From an uncultured Lachnospiraceae bacterium (GTDB taxonomy: Bacteria > Bacillota > Clostridia > Lachnospirales > Lachnospiraceae), in NCBI GenBank assembly GCA_910579615.1, contig CAJTUA010000010.1, positions 83,756-147,755 of the forward strand: 64,000 nt of DNA. Direction: 5' to 3'. A program made the translations under genes and the position numbers. A model generated the notes under the pieces. The model saw nothing but the letters and a program-made list of their open reading frames with translations, was not told the origin of the DNA and made no database searches. Each line of letters starts with the position of its first letter. Within the stretch, counting starts at the first letter, position 1. Of this stretch, positions 32,093 to 40,805 are shown piece after piece.

Positions 32093-33604
32093 TTACATTT
32101 TCTCCCAAACCGTTCCTTCCCTTGTATCCTTAATCGCAATCCCCTTTGCTGCCAATTCCTCCCGGATGGCATCCGCCCGCGCGAAATCCTTTGCCTTTTT
32201 TGCCTCTTTCCTCTCCGCAATCTTCGCCTCAATAAAGCTTAACAATTCCGCGTCCATGCCTGCCCCGCTCTTTTCTTCCTTCATCCTCTCTGCCGCAGCA
32301 AGAAGCCCCAGCGAAAGCACCTCATCAAACATTGCCACCGCTGCGCGTTTTGTCACATCGTCCGCCTCCGATTTCAACATGTCATAGAGCACCGTCAGGC
32401 CCGATGAAGTATTCAAATCCCCGTTCATTGCCTCCAAAAACTGTGCGCGGAACTCTGTCAGTTTTTCCTGGTCAACGGCAGGGTTTGCTGCCAGGAGCGC
32501 ACCTTCTTCAAGCCCTGCCCCGCCATCTTTTTCCACTGCATCCTTCCCGGTCTGCGTTACCTTTCCCTGTCCCAGCGCCGCAATCCTCGCCACCAGCTTT
32601 CCATACGCCACCGCCACATTGTCAAGCGCCTCGTAGGTAAACACCAGCGGCTTACGGTAATGCGACTGTAAGCAGAACATCCGGTAAACAAGCGGCTCGT
32701 AGCCCTTCTCTTCAAGCAGCGAAACCGTCAGGAAATCCCCCTTTGACTTGCTCATCTTCCCGGTCGAATCATTCAGGTGCAGCACATGGAACCAGTAATT
32801 GCACCATTTATGCCCGAGGTAGGACTCACTCTGCGCAATCTCGTTCGTGTGGTGCGGAAATACATTGTCAATGCCGCCGCAATGCAAATCGAGCGTACCG
32901 CCAAGGTGCTTCATGCTGATGGCGGAGCACTCAATATGCCACCCTGGATAGCCAACGCCCCAAGGGCTCTCCCATTTTAACTCCTGGTCTTCAAATTTCG
33001 ACTTTGTAAACCAGAGGACAAAATCCGTCTTGCTGCGCTTATTCGTATCCTCCTCCACGCTCTCGCGCACGCCGACCGCCAGTTCCTCCGCATTCTGGTT
33101 GCTCAGGACATAGTATTCCTCAAGCTTTGATGTATCAAAATAAACATTGCCGCCTGCCTGGTATGCATAGCCTTTTTCCATCAGAACCTCAATCATATGG
33201 ATAAAATCGGAAATGCAGTTCGTTGCCGGCTCCACGACATCCGGTGTCCTGATGTTTAATTTCGCGCAGTCTTTCATAAATGCGTCCGTATAAAATTTCG
33301 CAATCTCCATGACCGTCTTGTGCTCGCGCTTCGCGCCTTTTAGCATCTTATCCTCCCCGGTATCCGCGTCACTCGAAAGATGCCCGACATCCGTGATATT
33401 CATCACGCGCTTTACATCATAACCCGAAAAGCGCAGAAATTTCTCCAGCACGTCCTCCATAATATAGCTGCGCAGATTGCCGATATGCGCATAGTGGTAC
33501 ACGGTCGGACCGCAGGTGTACATTTTTACCTTGCCATCCTCGCCCGGAACAAAACGTTCTACCTTCTTTGTCAGAGTATTATACAAATTCAGATTATTTT
33601 CCAT
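32093..33604 (-). CDS. cysS: Cysteinyl-tRNA synthetase
   Basis: 503 aa. It charges tRNA-Cys. The class I motifs are CGPTVYHYAHIGNLRSYI (HIGH-type, with the zinc-binding Cys at about residue 31) and GKMSKSKGDFLTV (KMSKS, about residue 270). The zinc ligands continue in GWHIECSAISMKHLG and HTNEIAQSE. The C-terminal anticodon-binding part has a Gly/Ala/Glu-rich insertion at about 345-385, which makes it somewhat longer than the usual 465 or so. The start is ATG 33604 after GTGAGGAT. No T-box is visible upstream. Confidence 0.95.
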   Translation of the reverse strand: MENNLNLYNTLTKKVERFVPGEDGKVKMYTCGPTVYHYAHIGNLRSYIMEDVLEKFLRFSGYDVKRVMNITDVGHLSSDADTGEDKMLKGAKREHKTVMEIAKFYTDAFMKDCAKLNIRTPDVVEPATNCISDFIHMIEVLMEKGYAYQAGGNVYFDTSKLEEYYVLSNQNAEELAVGVRESVEEDTNKRSKTDFVLWFTKSKFEDQELKWESPWGVGYPGWHIECSAISMKHLGGTLDLHCGGIDNVFPHHTNEIAQSESYLGHKWCNYWFHVLHLNDSTGKMSKSKGDFLTVSLLEEKGYEPLVYRMFCLQSHYRKPLVFTYEALDNVAVAYGKLVARIAALGQGKVTQTGKDAVEKDGGAGLEEGALLAANPAVDQEKLTEFRAQFLEAMNGDLNTSSGLTVLYDMLKSEADDVTKRAAVAMFDEVLSLGLLAAAERMKEEKSGAGMDAELLSFIEAKIAERKEAKKAKDFARADAIREELAAKGIAIKDTREGTVWEKM

Positions 33605-33781
33605 GATATCCTCACCTTCTGCCGCCTGTGCGGCTGTTTATATTTTATCCACCAAAACGGATGCCCTGCGCCCGCTTTCCCCTGTCACAAAATCATACCA
33701 CAAATGTAAGGGGTGGTCAAATAAAACCTTGAAAAATCGTGGTATCCATCGTTGAAACCGGTATCCGGAATCCGGGCAAAA

Positions 33782-33823
33782 AAGAAACACCAACCAATCA
33801 TTATCGGTCTGTTGGTGTTTCTT
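33782..33823 (-). terminator. Terminator after the Rpn-family gene
   Basis: AAGAAACACCAAC pairs perfectly with GTTGGTGTTTCTT, followed on the minus strand by TTTT. It could also work on the plus strand. The rest of the gap 33605-33885 shows nothing recognisable. Confidence 0.8.
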
Positions 33824-33885
33824 CCTGTGAATGTTCCCGCTCCCATGATGGGGCGTCCATTTTCCGGTTCTGGTATATCCGCAGT

Positions 33886-34773
33886 TTACAATATTTTTTC
33901 TTCCTTGGAGAGTTGTTCAATCTGTGCAACAGATAACCCAGAAATTTCTGCGGTCAGGTCAAAATCAAAGTTTTTGGCAAGCATATTTTTGGCAATCTGA
34001 ATTGCTTTTTGATATTCTCCAGTTTCTATGCCTTTTTCTATACCAACCTTCTCCCCAGCGCTCCATCCACGTTCCTCAGCTTCAAGTAATCCTTGATTGT
34101 AATCCCGGATAGCCTTTTCACGTGCTTCATACTCCATCCGCTTTTCATTGTCTTGGCTGATAACCTGCAAGGTATCATATGCGCTTTTAATGTAAGTATT
34201 TTTTGTTGCCAGCATATCAAATTCCTCCTCCCTCTCCGCGTTAATAAATTTCGCCCACAATAGGATATCGCTGCTGTCATCTTTTAATTCCTGCGGAAGC
34301 TTTGTCAATTCGATTACGTGGAATTCCATTTTGTCTGTGTAAAGGAAATTGCGGGTATCTTCCCTAATGTGGAAACAGGAATAAAAATCCTTTTGCCCTT
34401 GAAAAAGGTCAAAATTCAAGATACTGATGCTTACACATCTTTTGAATATATTGTATGCCTGCCCAGGTTTGATTTGTTCCGTATACATCTTAGAAAGATA
34501 AAATAAAGAACGGTCTGCCCATACCCTTAATTCAGACAGTTGAATCTCAATATCAATCTCCGTGTCATTGTTGAGGGAAACCCGGACATCCAAGATGCCC
34601 TGTTTGTCATCTTCATGTTCTTTTCTAAGGTAGGTGTTAAGAATCTGCGTTTTCTTAACGTCCGCAGGCTTCAGTTTCAAAACGGCAGACAAAAAGCCAA
34701 CGCGGGCGTTCTCGTTCATCATAACTTCCTTAAAAGCGAAATCAATTTTGGGTTTCATTAAAAAGTTCGACAT
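33886..34773 (-). CDS. Rpn/PD-(D/E)XK nuclease family transposase-like protein
   Basis: 295 aa. It opens LMKPKIDFAFKEVMMNENARVGFLSAVL, followed by ILDVRVSLNNDTEIDIEIQL (the D...ExQ nuclease core), RSLFYLSKMYTEQIKPGQAY, FHVIELTKLP and the usual tail with an E-rich amphipathic repeat (ERGWSAGEKVGIEKGIETGE). This is the Rpn family, nucleases linked to recombination and found in many copies in gut Clostridia. The start is ATG 34773 after GGAGGGC; a frame to 34899 would cross the promoter at 34890-34918. No terminal repeats are visible, so this is not shown to be a mobile unit. Confidence 0.85.
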   Translation of the reverse strand: MSNFLMKPKIDFAFKEVMMNENARVGFLSAVLKLKPADVKKTQILNTYLRKEHEDDKQGILDVRVSLNNDTEIDIEIQLSELRVWADRSLFYLSKMYTEQIKPGQAYNIFKRCVSISILNFDLFQGQKDFYSCFHIREDTRNFLYTDKMEFHVIELTKLPQELKDDSSDILLWAKFINAEREEEFDMLATKNTYIKSAYDTLQVISQDNEKRMEYEAREKAIRDYNQGLLEAEERGWSAGEKVGIEKGIETGEYQKAIQIAKNMLAKNFDFDLTAEISGLSVAQIEQLSKEEKIL

Positions 34774-34889
34774 AAAGCCCTCCATATTATTTTCAGCGGT
34801 TTTATTTCTTTGCGCATTTTTCTTTTTCATACTTTCTATAAGTATTTGAAACAGACAAAGTTGTTTTAAGCGCAGAACTGTTTGTATAT

Positions 34890-34918
34890 AGTATAACATC
34901 TCATTTTCTTTTTTTCAA
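34890..34918 (-). promoter_or_regulatory. Promoter of the Rpn-family gene
   Basis: On the minus strand TTGAAA (34918-34913), a 17-nt spacer and TATACT (34895-34890). The leader to ATG 34773 would be about 110 nt. Confidence 0.75.
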
Positions 34919-34925
34919 TTGCCTT

Positions 34926-35810
34926 TCACGCCTTCCCCCGGTACTCCTTCGGCGTCATCCCCTTTGCCTCCTTAAATTTCTTTATAAAATAACTGACATT
35001 CTCAAACCCGCTCTCATAACATATCTCCACAATCCGCGCATCGCTTTGCAAAAGCGCTTCCGCCGCGTGCCCAATGCGGTAATCATTCAGGTAAGTGATT
35101 GGTGTTTTTCCGGTCATGCGCCGGAAAAAACGGCAGAAATACTGCTCGTTCATGCCCACCTCCCCCGCAAGCTGCGCCAATGTAATTTTCTCCTTATAAT
35201 GCTCCTCTATGTATTTGAGCACACGCTTGATTTCTTTCATCTGGTAGCCGTCCTCCGCAGGCTCTGCCCTGCCCGTATGCACCAGCAGAGCATTCTCCTC
35301 CAATACCGAAAGAATGAGAAGCAGCTCCGCCTTCACCCGAAGATACCACCCTGCCTTTCGCCCCTCCCAGGCAGAAAGGATGGCAGTAAAGGCAGCAAGA
35401 ATCTGCCCATAGCCCGCATCCCCTCTTCCAATGCGTGCGGGCAACAGGCATTCCCCGTTCCACAGCGGCGCAATCACCGATGCCTGTGCCATATCGTAGC
35501 GGTCAAATTTCAGCATGTCGAGGTCAAAAATCACCGCATGGTGAAGGCTCGGCAACGCTTTCCCCGTGATTTGGTGCAGCACGGAGCGCCCCAGGAACAC
35601 AATATCGCCCTCCGCGATTTCCTCCGGCAGCATATTTCTTTCAAGAAAAAATCCCCCCTCTTCAAAAAATAATATCTCAATTTCCTCATGCCAGTGATGG
35701 GATACAAAAAAATGGTCATACTCCTCTTTGAAGCTGCATACATGCAGGGGCAAAAAGAGCGTTCCGTGCCCGGTGCTTTCCCGGTATGCCGCATTGATAC
35801 TATTTTTCAT
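34926..35810 (-). CDS. AraC family transcriptional regulator
   Basis: 294 aa. The N-terminal half is a cupin sugar-sensing domain (HHWHEEIEILFFEEGGFFLE, IAEGDIVFLGRSVLHQITG). The C-terminal 100 residues carry both AraC helix-turn-helices (ITLAQLAGEVGMNEQYFCRFFRRMTGKTPITYLNDYRIGHA and the ARIVEICYESGFENVSYFIKKFKEAKGMTPKEY region). It is divergent from the GH31 glucosidase gene, its likely target. The start is ATG 35810 with AGGAG 6 nt upstream; GTG 35828 is in frame but lies before that site. Confidence 0.87.
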   Translation of the reverse strand: MKNSINAAYRESTGHGTLFLPLHVCSFKEEYDHFFVSHHWHEEIEILFFEEGGFFLERNMLPEEIAEGDIVFLGRSVLHQITGKALPSLHHAVIFDLDMLKFDRYDMAQASVIAPLWNGECLLPARIGRGDAGYGQILAAFTAILSAWEGRKAGWYLRVKAELLLILSVLEENALLVHTGRAEPAEDGYQMKEIKRVLKYIEEHYKEKITLAQLAGEVGMNEQYFCRFFRRMTGKTPITYLNDYRIGHAAEALLQSDARIVEICYESGFENVSYFIKKFKEAKGMTPKEYRGKA

Positions 35811-35933
35811 CTCATTCTCCTCGCCCACTTACCGGACAGCGCACATCGTTTCGTGTTACCACCGGAAGTCAAAATAATGTTATTTTTTCTCATGATAGCG
35901 CAAGTATTGCACCAAAAAAAGCAATATACTGTC

Positions 35934-35961
35934 ATTATAACAGCAACGCAGAATAATGCAA
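35934..35961 (-). promoter_or_regulatory. Promoter of the AraC gene
   Basis: On the minus strand TTGCAT (35961-35956), a 16-nt spacer and TATAAT (35939-35934). A dyad, TATTGC with GCAATA (about 35905-35926), lies just downstream and could be a regulator site shared with the GH31 gene. Confidence 0.6.
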
Positions 35962-35992
35962 GCGCAAATGGCAGCTGCCCCTGCCGAAACTT

Positions 35993-36100
35993 AAAAATCA
36001 GCAGAAATTTACAATAGCGCCAGAAGGAATTGTTGGAGCAACGCGGATAAAATTCCTTCCACGGCAGGGCGCTATTGTGAATTTCTGCGGAACTAAAAAT
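35993..36100 (+). repeat. Hairpin leader repeat before the GH31 gene
   Basis: One unit with a very different outer stem: 21 nt from GCAGAAATTTACAATAGCGC onward pair with GCGCTATTGTGAATTTCTGC with one G-U. The inner stem is GAAGGAATT with AATTCCTTC; the apex GGAGCAACGCGGA is conserved. The 3' end is GCGGAACTAAAAAT followed by AGGAGGA of the glucosidase gene. Ends, apex and position match the other copies although the arm sequence does not. Confidence 0.87.
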
Positions 36101-36113
36101 AGGAGGATTTATT

Positions 36114-38192
36114 ATGATACAAAAATTCCGTTTCGGAACCCCTATCAAAACCGATGCCACCGTGGCAGAATTGCCGGTCATTCCGGTAACGGCCGCAAAG
36201 GACGCTGCTGCCCTGACAAAATTCTTCCGCCTAAGCCTTGAAAATGGCTTTTCCCTTTCCCTTGCGATGGACGACGCTGATGCCGTTTACGGTCTGGGCG
36301 AGGCGAACCGCGGCATCAACAAACGCGGCTACAAATATGTAAGCTGCTGCACCGATGACCCGAACCACACCGAAGATAAAGTTTCCCTCTACGGAGCACA
36401 CAATTTTATCATGCTGATTGGCCAGGAGAGCTTCGGGCTCTTTCTCGACTATCCTGCCGATATCTGTTTTGACATTGGTTACACAAAACAGAACGAGCTG
36501 ACCATAAGCACGGACGGCACTGACCTTGATGTCTATCTCATCACGGCAGAGGAATCCGCCACAGCTGCGCCGTCTTCCCGCCCTGCCGGAAATTTTGCTG
36601 AATCCGCCGCCCTTTCCATCGTCCGGCAGTTCCGCACCTTAATCGGGCACAGCTACATCCCGCCGCGCTGGGCATTCGGCTACATCCAGAGCCGTTGGGG
36701 GTATATGGATGAGAAGGATATCCGCCGCGTGGCAAAGGGCTACCGCGACAACCACCTGCCGCTTGATTCCATCAGCATGGATATTGATTACATGGAGGAT
36801 TACAAAGATTTTACCGTCCATCCGGAACGTTTCCCTGACCTTGCCGCCCTCTCCGCCGAGATGAAGGAACAGGGTCTGCACTTCGTTCCAATCATTGACG
36901 CGGGGGTAAAAATTGAGCCAGGCTACGATGTCTATGAGGACGGCGTGAAAAACAATTATTTCTGCAAGCGCGCGGACGGTACGGATTTTGTTGCCGGCGT
37001 ATGGCCGGGCAAGACGCATTTCCCGGACTTCTTAAACGCCGACGCGAGAAAATGGTTCGGTGACCTTTACAAGCGCCTGATTGACGCGGGGATTGAGGGC
37101 TTTTGGAATGACATGAACGAACCTGCGATTTTCTATTCCGAGGAAGGTATGGAGGATGCCATCACAAAGGCCAGCGAGCTTATGAAGTCAAAGGATAACC
37201 CGGATTTGAACACCTTCTGGGGGATGCGGGATGTATTTAATATCAGCAACGACCATGCCGACTACAAACGTTTTTACCACAATATGGACGGCAATAAAAT
37301 CCGCCACGATAAGGTACACAACCTTTATGGCTTCAACATGACCCGCGCCGCGGCAGAAAGCTTTGACACCATCTGCCCGAACAAGCGCCTGCTGCTTTTT
37401 TCCCGCTCCTCCTACATCGGAATGCACCGCTTCGGCGGCATCTGGACGGGCGACAACCAATCCTGGTGGAGCCATCTGCTCCTAAACATCAAGATGATGC
37501 CGTCCCTGAATATGTGCGGCTTCCTCTACAGCGGTGCCGACCTCGGCGGCTTCGGAAGCCATACGACAAGGGATTTGCTGCTGCGCTGGCTTGCTTTTGG
37601 CATTTTTACGCCGCTCATGCGCAACCACGCGGCACTCGGCACAAGGGAGCAGGAATGCTACCAGTTTGAAGGGCTTGACGATTTCCGCGAAATCCTGAAG
37701 CTGCGCTACCGCCTGATTCCATATCTCTACAGCGAATTCGTAAAGGCAGCAAGGAATGATGCCCTTCTTTTTACGCCGCTTGCCTTTGTTTTTCCACAGG
37801 ACAAAACCGCGTGCGAGGTGGAGGACCAGCTCTTACTTGGCGAGAGCCTGATGCTCGCCCCGGTTTATCAGCCAAATGTTAGCGGACGCACGGTCTATCT
37901 GCCAGAGGATATGCTCTTTGTAAAATTTACTTCAGCGACAGAATACTCCATGGAACCAATGGATGCTGGTTGGCACTATATTGGCTGTGCCCTAAACGAG
38001 GTCGCTCTCTTTCTGCGCAAAGGCCACCTGCTGCCGCTCTGCCCGCCATGCGAATGCACAAAGCAACTTGACTACACAAGCTTCGAGCTGATTGGCGAAG
38101 CGGGAAAAGGCATATCATACGAGCTTTATACGGATGACGGCTACACAAAAAATATGGAGCAGGAAGGAAAATATGTAACGCTGACGCTCTAA
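36114..38192 (+). CDS. Glycoside hydrolase family 31 (alpha-glucosidase type)
   Basis: 692 aa, cytosolic (no signal peptide). It hydrolyses alpha-linked glucosides or related glycosides from the non-reducing end with retention. The catalytic nucleophile Asp is in GFWNDMNEPAIF (about residue 334); the acid/base Asp is in FGGIWTGDNQSWW. Other family markers are SMDIDYMEDYKDFTV, SRSSYIGMHRFGG, CGFLYSGADLGGF and FTPLMRNHAALGTREQE. The N-terminal galactose-mutarotase-like domain includes YGLGEANRGINKRGYKY. The start follows AGGAGG. The AraC regulator next door is divergent. Specificity (maltose, isomaltose, xyloside, sulfoquinovoside) cannot be read from sequence alone. Confidence 0.88.
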   Translation: MIQKFRFGTPIKTDATVAELPVIPVTAAKDAAALTKFFRLSLENGFSLSLAMDDADAVYGLGEANRGINKRGYKYVSCCTDDPNHTEDKVSLYGAHNFIMLIGQESFGLFLDYPADICFDIGYTKQNELTISTDGTDLDVYLITAEESATAAPSSRPAGNFAESAALSIVRQFRTLIGHSYIPPRWAFGYIQSRWGYMDEKDIRRVAKGYRDNHLPLDSISMDIDYMEDYKDFTVHPERFPDLAALSAEMKEQGLHFVPIIDAGVKIEPGYDVYEDGVKNNYFCKRADGTDFVAGVWPGKTHFPDFLNADARKWFGDLYKRLIDAGIEGFWNDMNEPAIFYSEEGMEDAITKASELMKSKDNPDLNTFWGMRDVFNISNDHADYKRFYHNMDGNKIRHDKVHNLYGFNMTRAAAESFDTICPNKRLLLFSRSSYIGMHRFGGIWTGDNQSWWSHLLLNIKMMPSLNMCGFLYSGADLGGFGSHTTRDLLLRWLAFGIFTPLMRNHAALGTREQECYQFEGLDDFREILKLRYRLIPYLYSEFVKAARNDALLFTPLAFVFPQDKTACEVEDQLLLGESLMLAPVYQPNVSGRTVYLPEDMLFVKFTSATEYSMEPMDAGWHYIGCALNEVALFLRKGHLLPLCPPCECTKQLDYTSFELIGEAGKGISYELYTDDGYTKNMEQEGKYVTLTL

Positions 38193-38290
38193 AGAACACG
38201 GTGCGAAGAAGCATGCATTTATAAACAAATTATAAACTTTTAAAAAACGTAAGAATTTTGTAAGAAAACCTACCAAATATTTTGAAAATG

Positions 38291-38299
38291 TGGTATACT
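38291..38299 (+). promoter_or_regulatory. Extended -10 promoter of plsC
   Basis: TGG-TATACT (38291-38299), an extended -10 with only a weak -35 (TACCAA, 17 nt upstream). The leader of about 125 nt contains a repeated 12-mer CTGCCTGCAGCA with a 17-nt period (about 38390-38418), each copy part of a small GCTGC/GCAGC palindrome close to the ribosome site. Confidence 0.55.
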
Positions 38300-38430
38300 G
38301 ATGCAATGTAAAGAACTTGCACGGTATGCCACAGTTTTTCTTTGCGCAGACCGTCCTTACCGTAATACAATTATTTTCTATAGCAATTGCTGCCTGCAGC
38401 AATCACTGCCTGCAGCAGAAAGAGGTTTTT

Positions 38431-39165
38431 ATGCGTATCGTTTTGGTAGCACTCTCCATCGTGATTTTTTTGATTCTTTTTTTACCTGTATATTTTATCC
38501 TATGGATTGTCGGAAAATTTAACCTGCATGCAAAAATTGCGGCATCCCAGGCGATTGTGCGGAATGCATTCCGCTTTGTCATGCTCTGCGCCGGAACAAA
38601 GATTACGGTGCTTGGGCGCGAGGAGCTGCCAAAGGGCGAAGCTTTCCTCTATGTCGGCAACCACCGCGGACTTGCTGATATCCCGGTTGGCTATATCACC
38701 GTGCCGACCCTGACCGGATTCGTTGCCAAAAAGGAGCTGCGCAAGGTTCCCCTTTTTGCAGGATGGATGAAGAACCTCCAGTGCCTCTTCCTCGACCGTG
38801 ACGATATGAAGGAGGGCTTAAAGACAATTATGCAGGGGATTGAACAGTTAAAGGCAGGCTATTCTATCTTTATCATGCCGGAAGGCACAAGAAACCGCGG
38901 CGAGGAATTCGACCTCCTCCCGTTCAAGGAGGGAAGCCTTAAAATGGCGGAAAAATCTGGCTGTGCGGTTGTCCCGGTTGCCATCTCGAACACGGCGGCT
39001 GTCTTTGAAAACCATATGCCGTGGGTAAAAAAGGCGCATGTTATTATCCATTATGGCAAGCCGATTTATCCTGCCGACGTTTTGAAGGAGGAACGCAAGC
39101 GTCTCGGGGCGACGGTGCGGGAGATGATTATTGAGCAGTTGAAGGAAGACCAGGCGTCGGTTTAA
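38431..39165 (+). CDS. plsC: 1-acyl-sn-glycerol-3-phosphate acyltransferase
   Basis: 244 aa. It adds the second acyl chain to lysophosphatidic acid at the inner membrane. One N-terminal hydrophobic helix (VALSIVIFLILFLPVYFILWIV) precedes the HX4D motif in VGNHRGLADIPVG (about residue 74), the substrate block FLDRDDMKEG, the IMPEGTRNRGEEFDLLPFKEGSLKMA motif and VVPVAISNTAAVF. The start is ATG 38431 after AGAAAGAGG; a frame to 38317 has no ribosome site and reads leader. It stands alone between GH31 and a strong terminator. Confidence 0.88.
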   Translation: MRIVLVALSIVIFLILFLPVYFILWIVGKFNLHAKIAASQAIVRNAFRFVMLCAGTKITVLGREELPKGEAFLYVGNHRGLADIPVGYITVPTLTGFVAKKELRKVPLFAGWMKNLQCLFLDRDDMKEGLKTIMQGIEQLKAGYSIFIMPEGTRNRGEEFDLLPFKEGSLKMAEKSGCAVVPVAISNTAAVFENHMPWVKKAHVIIHYGKPIYPADVLKEERKRLGATVREMIIEQLKEDQASV

Positions 39166-39245
39166 AAGTCAACGAGCAAAAAAACAACCACTCACTTTTT
39201 GAATGGATGATTGCAGTTCTTATTATATTCCCAACGATTTCCTCA

Positions 39246-39284
39246 TTGGATATTACCCGGTACTTTGTACCGGGTAATATCCAA
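39246..39284 (+). terminator. Terminator after plsC
   Basis: TTGGATATTACCCGGTAC pairs perfectly with the reverse arm GTACCGGGTAATATCCAA around TTT, then TATTTTT. The stem of 18 bp is unusually long and could serve both strands. Confidence 0.8.
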
Positions 39285-39344
39285 TATTTTTAACCACACA
39301 ATCAAATTACACTTTCTTTACATCACAGTACATACACAATTTTT

Positions 39345-39611
39345 TTACAACTCTTCATCAAACAAATTTTGTATCAGAATATAATTCTTATAACACTCCT
39401 CACAGATATCAATCCCTTTTCCGCCAACGTCCACCTTGCGTCCTGCCTCTGCTCCGCATATGGCGCATTCCGATTTCCCGCAGCCGCAAAAGAACAAGAC
39501 AGAACAGGCCAACCAACATATCACCAAAAACAGATTCCCCCAATGGTGACCTTTTTCACGCAAAAACCACCACTTTCTTTTCTGTTTCATTGTCTCCATT
39601 CGTATCCCCAT
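39345..39611 (-). CDS. Small zinc-ribbon lipoprotein or membrane protein
   Basis: About 88 aa from ATG 39611 (after GAGAAAGG); ATG 39647, 39599 and 39590 are alternatives. A basic N-terminus (KQKRKWWFLREKGHHWG) is followed by one hydrophobic segment (NLFLVICWLACSVLFFCGC) that ends like a lipobox. The exported part carries two CxxC pairs (CAICGAEAGRKVDVGGKGIDICEECYKNY), a zinc-ribbon pattern. It is the last gene of the pspA-ydjGHI-like cluster, 125 nt after the SPFH gene. I do not recognise a named family. Confidence 0.6.
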   Translation of the reverse strand: MGIRMETMKQKRKWWFLREKGHHWGNLFLVICWLACSVLFFCGCGKSECAICGAEAGRKVDVGGKGIDICEECYKNYILIQNLFDEEL

Positions 39612-39736
39612 TTCCCTTTCTCCCGCAACAGCATCCCCGCACTCCATCCGGCCAGAAACTATGCGAACTGTCTGCCCGGATGGAGCACTTGGTTTTCTTA
39701 TCCAGACTTCTTGCCCGGACGGAGCACTTGGCTTCC

Positions 39737-40723
39737 TTATCCTAACTTCTGCCCGCAGTTCGCGCAGAAATTCGCCCCGTTCGTCTTTGCCCCGCAGTTC
39801 GGGCAGAAATTTGGCTTTGCACCCGCGTTCCCCGGCTGTATATACTGCACATTTCCGGAATTCGAACCCTGCGAATTCTGCGGATTCATCGAGTTTACCA
39901 TCTGGTTCGCCATGTTCATCCCCATCATCATCCCCGCCATCTCGGAGGCTGTACTGCCTGCGGAGCTCTTCCCGGATGCCATGGCATCAATCATGCCCAT
40001 CTGCTGATAGCGGTTCATATCGCCGACCATGCTCTGGGAGGCATTCTTCGTAATCATGCGCTGAATCTCTTCGGGATAATTAAAGCTCATGATGTTAAAG
40101 CCCGTAATCGTAATCCCGATATCAAAAATCTCCATATCAAGGTCGGTGCGGATGCCCTGCGCAATGTCGTAGGCATTCGCCTGAAGGTTAAACATATCCT
40201 TGCCCTCCCTTGTAATCCATTTCATCAAAAGTTGGTCAAGCACCGATGTCACACGGATTTTCACATCCTCCACGAGATAGGAATTCTTTATGCCCGCAAC
40301 CTTGTCAATCATTTTGATATAGTCATTGACCTTGAAATTCAGCGTACCATGTGCGCGAACCGGCATCCCGCCCGGCATCCCCGCTACCGGGATATTGATT
40401 GCGCTTGCCGTACCCCAGTTCACATTGAATTCCTTCGTGTTGATAAAAAGCACCTCGGCGCGCAGGTTGGTATTAAACCCAAATTTAAAGCCCTTTAAGG
40501 TCGAGAGGAACGGAATAATCTGCGACTCGACATCGTAATCGCCGTCATCCGTGAAAATCCCCTCAATCCGCCCCGTATTTAAAAAGATTGCATCCTGGCC
40601 AGGACGGATAATCAGGCGGCTGCCCTTCTTAAGCTCCGCATTCGGCCATTTCCAGAAAATCATGTCCTCGCGGAATTCCTTCCACTCCACAACCGATGAT
40701 AACTGATTTGAAAATAATCCCAT
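39737..40723 (-). CDS. ydjI: SPFH domain protein with C-terminal zinc ribbon (YdjI-like)
   Basis: 328 aa. An SPFH-type domain fills residues about 20-230 (LIIRPGQDAIFLNTGRIEGIF, FINTKEFNVNWGTASAIN, GTLNFKVNDYIKMIDKVAG). A Met/Ser/Asn/Gly-rich linker follows, then a double zinc ribbon (FCPNCGAKTNGANFCANCGQ). In Bacillus subtilis the like-named protein is part of the PspA membrane-stress operon and helps place PspA at the membrane. Here pspA, ydjG-like and TPM genes lie upstream in the same order. The start follows AAAGGAGC. Confidence 0.85.
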   Translation of the reverse strand: MGLFSNQLSSVVEWKEFREDMIFWKWPNAELKKGSRLIIRPGQDAIFLNTGRIEGIFTDDGDYDVESQIIPFLSTLKGFKFGFNTNLRAEVLFINTKEFNVNWGTASAINIPVAGMPGGMPVRAHGTLNFKVNDYIKMIDKVAGIKNSYLVEDVKIRVTSVLDQLLMKWITREGKDMFNLQANAYDIAQGIRTDLDMEIFDIGITITGFNIMSFNYPEEIQRMITKNASQSMVGDMNRYQQMGMIDAMASGKSSAGSTASEMAGMMMGMNMANQMVNSMNPQNSQGSNSGNVQYIQPGNAGAKPNFCPNCGAKTNGANFCANCGQKLG

Positions 40724-40805
40724 AATTATTGCTCCTTTCCATGTTAAGAATCCGGCAGGTCATTGCAAAACTCCTACAACCCACACGTATGCAGGGCTCC
40801 CGTTC

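Noticed and set aside
33886..34773. Rpn-family gene as a complete transposon
   Set aside because: No terminal inverted repeats, target duplication or second gene are visible around it.
39246..39284. Operator palindrome after plsC
   Set aside because: The perfect 18-bp stem with a 3-nt loop followed by TATTTTT is better explained as a terminator.
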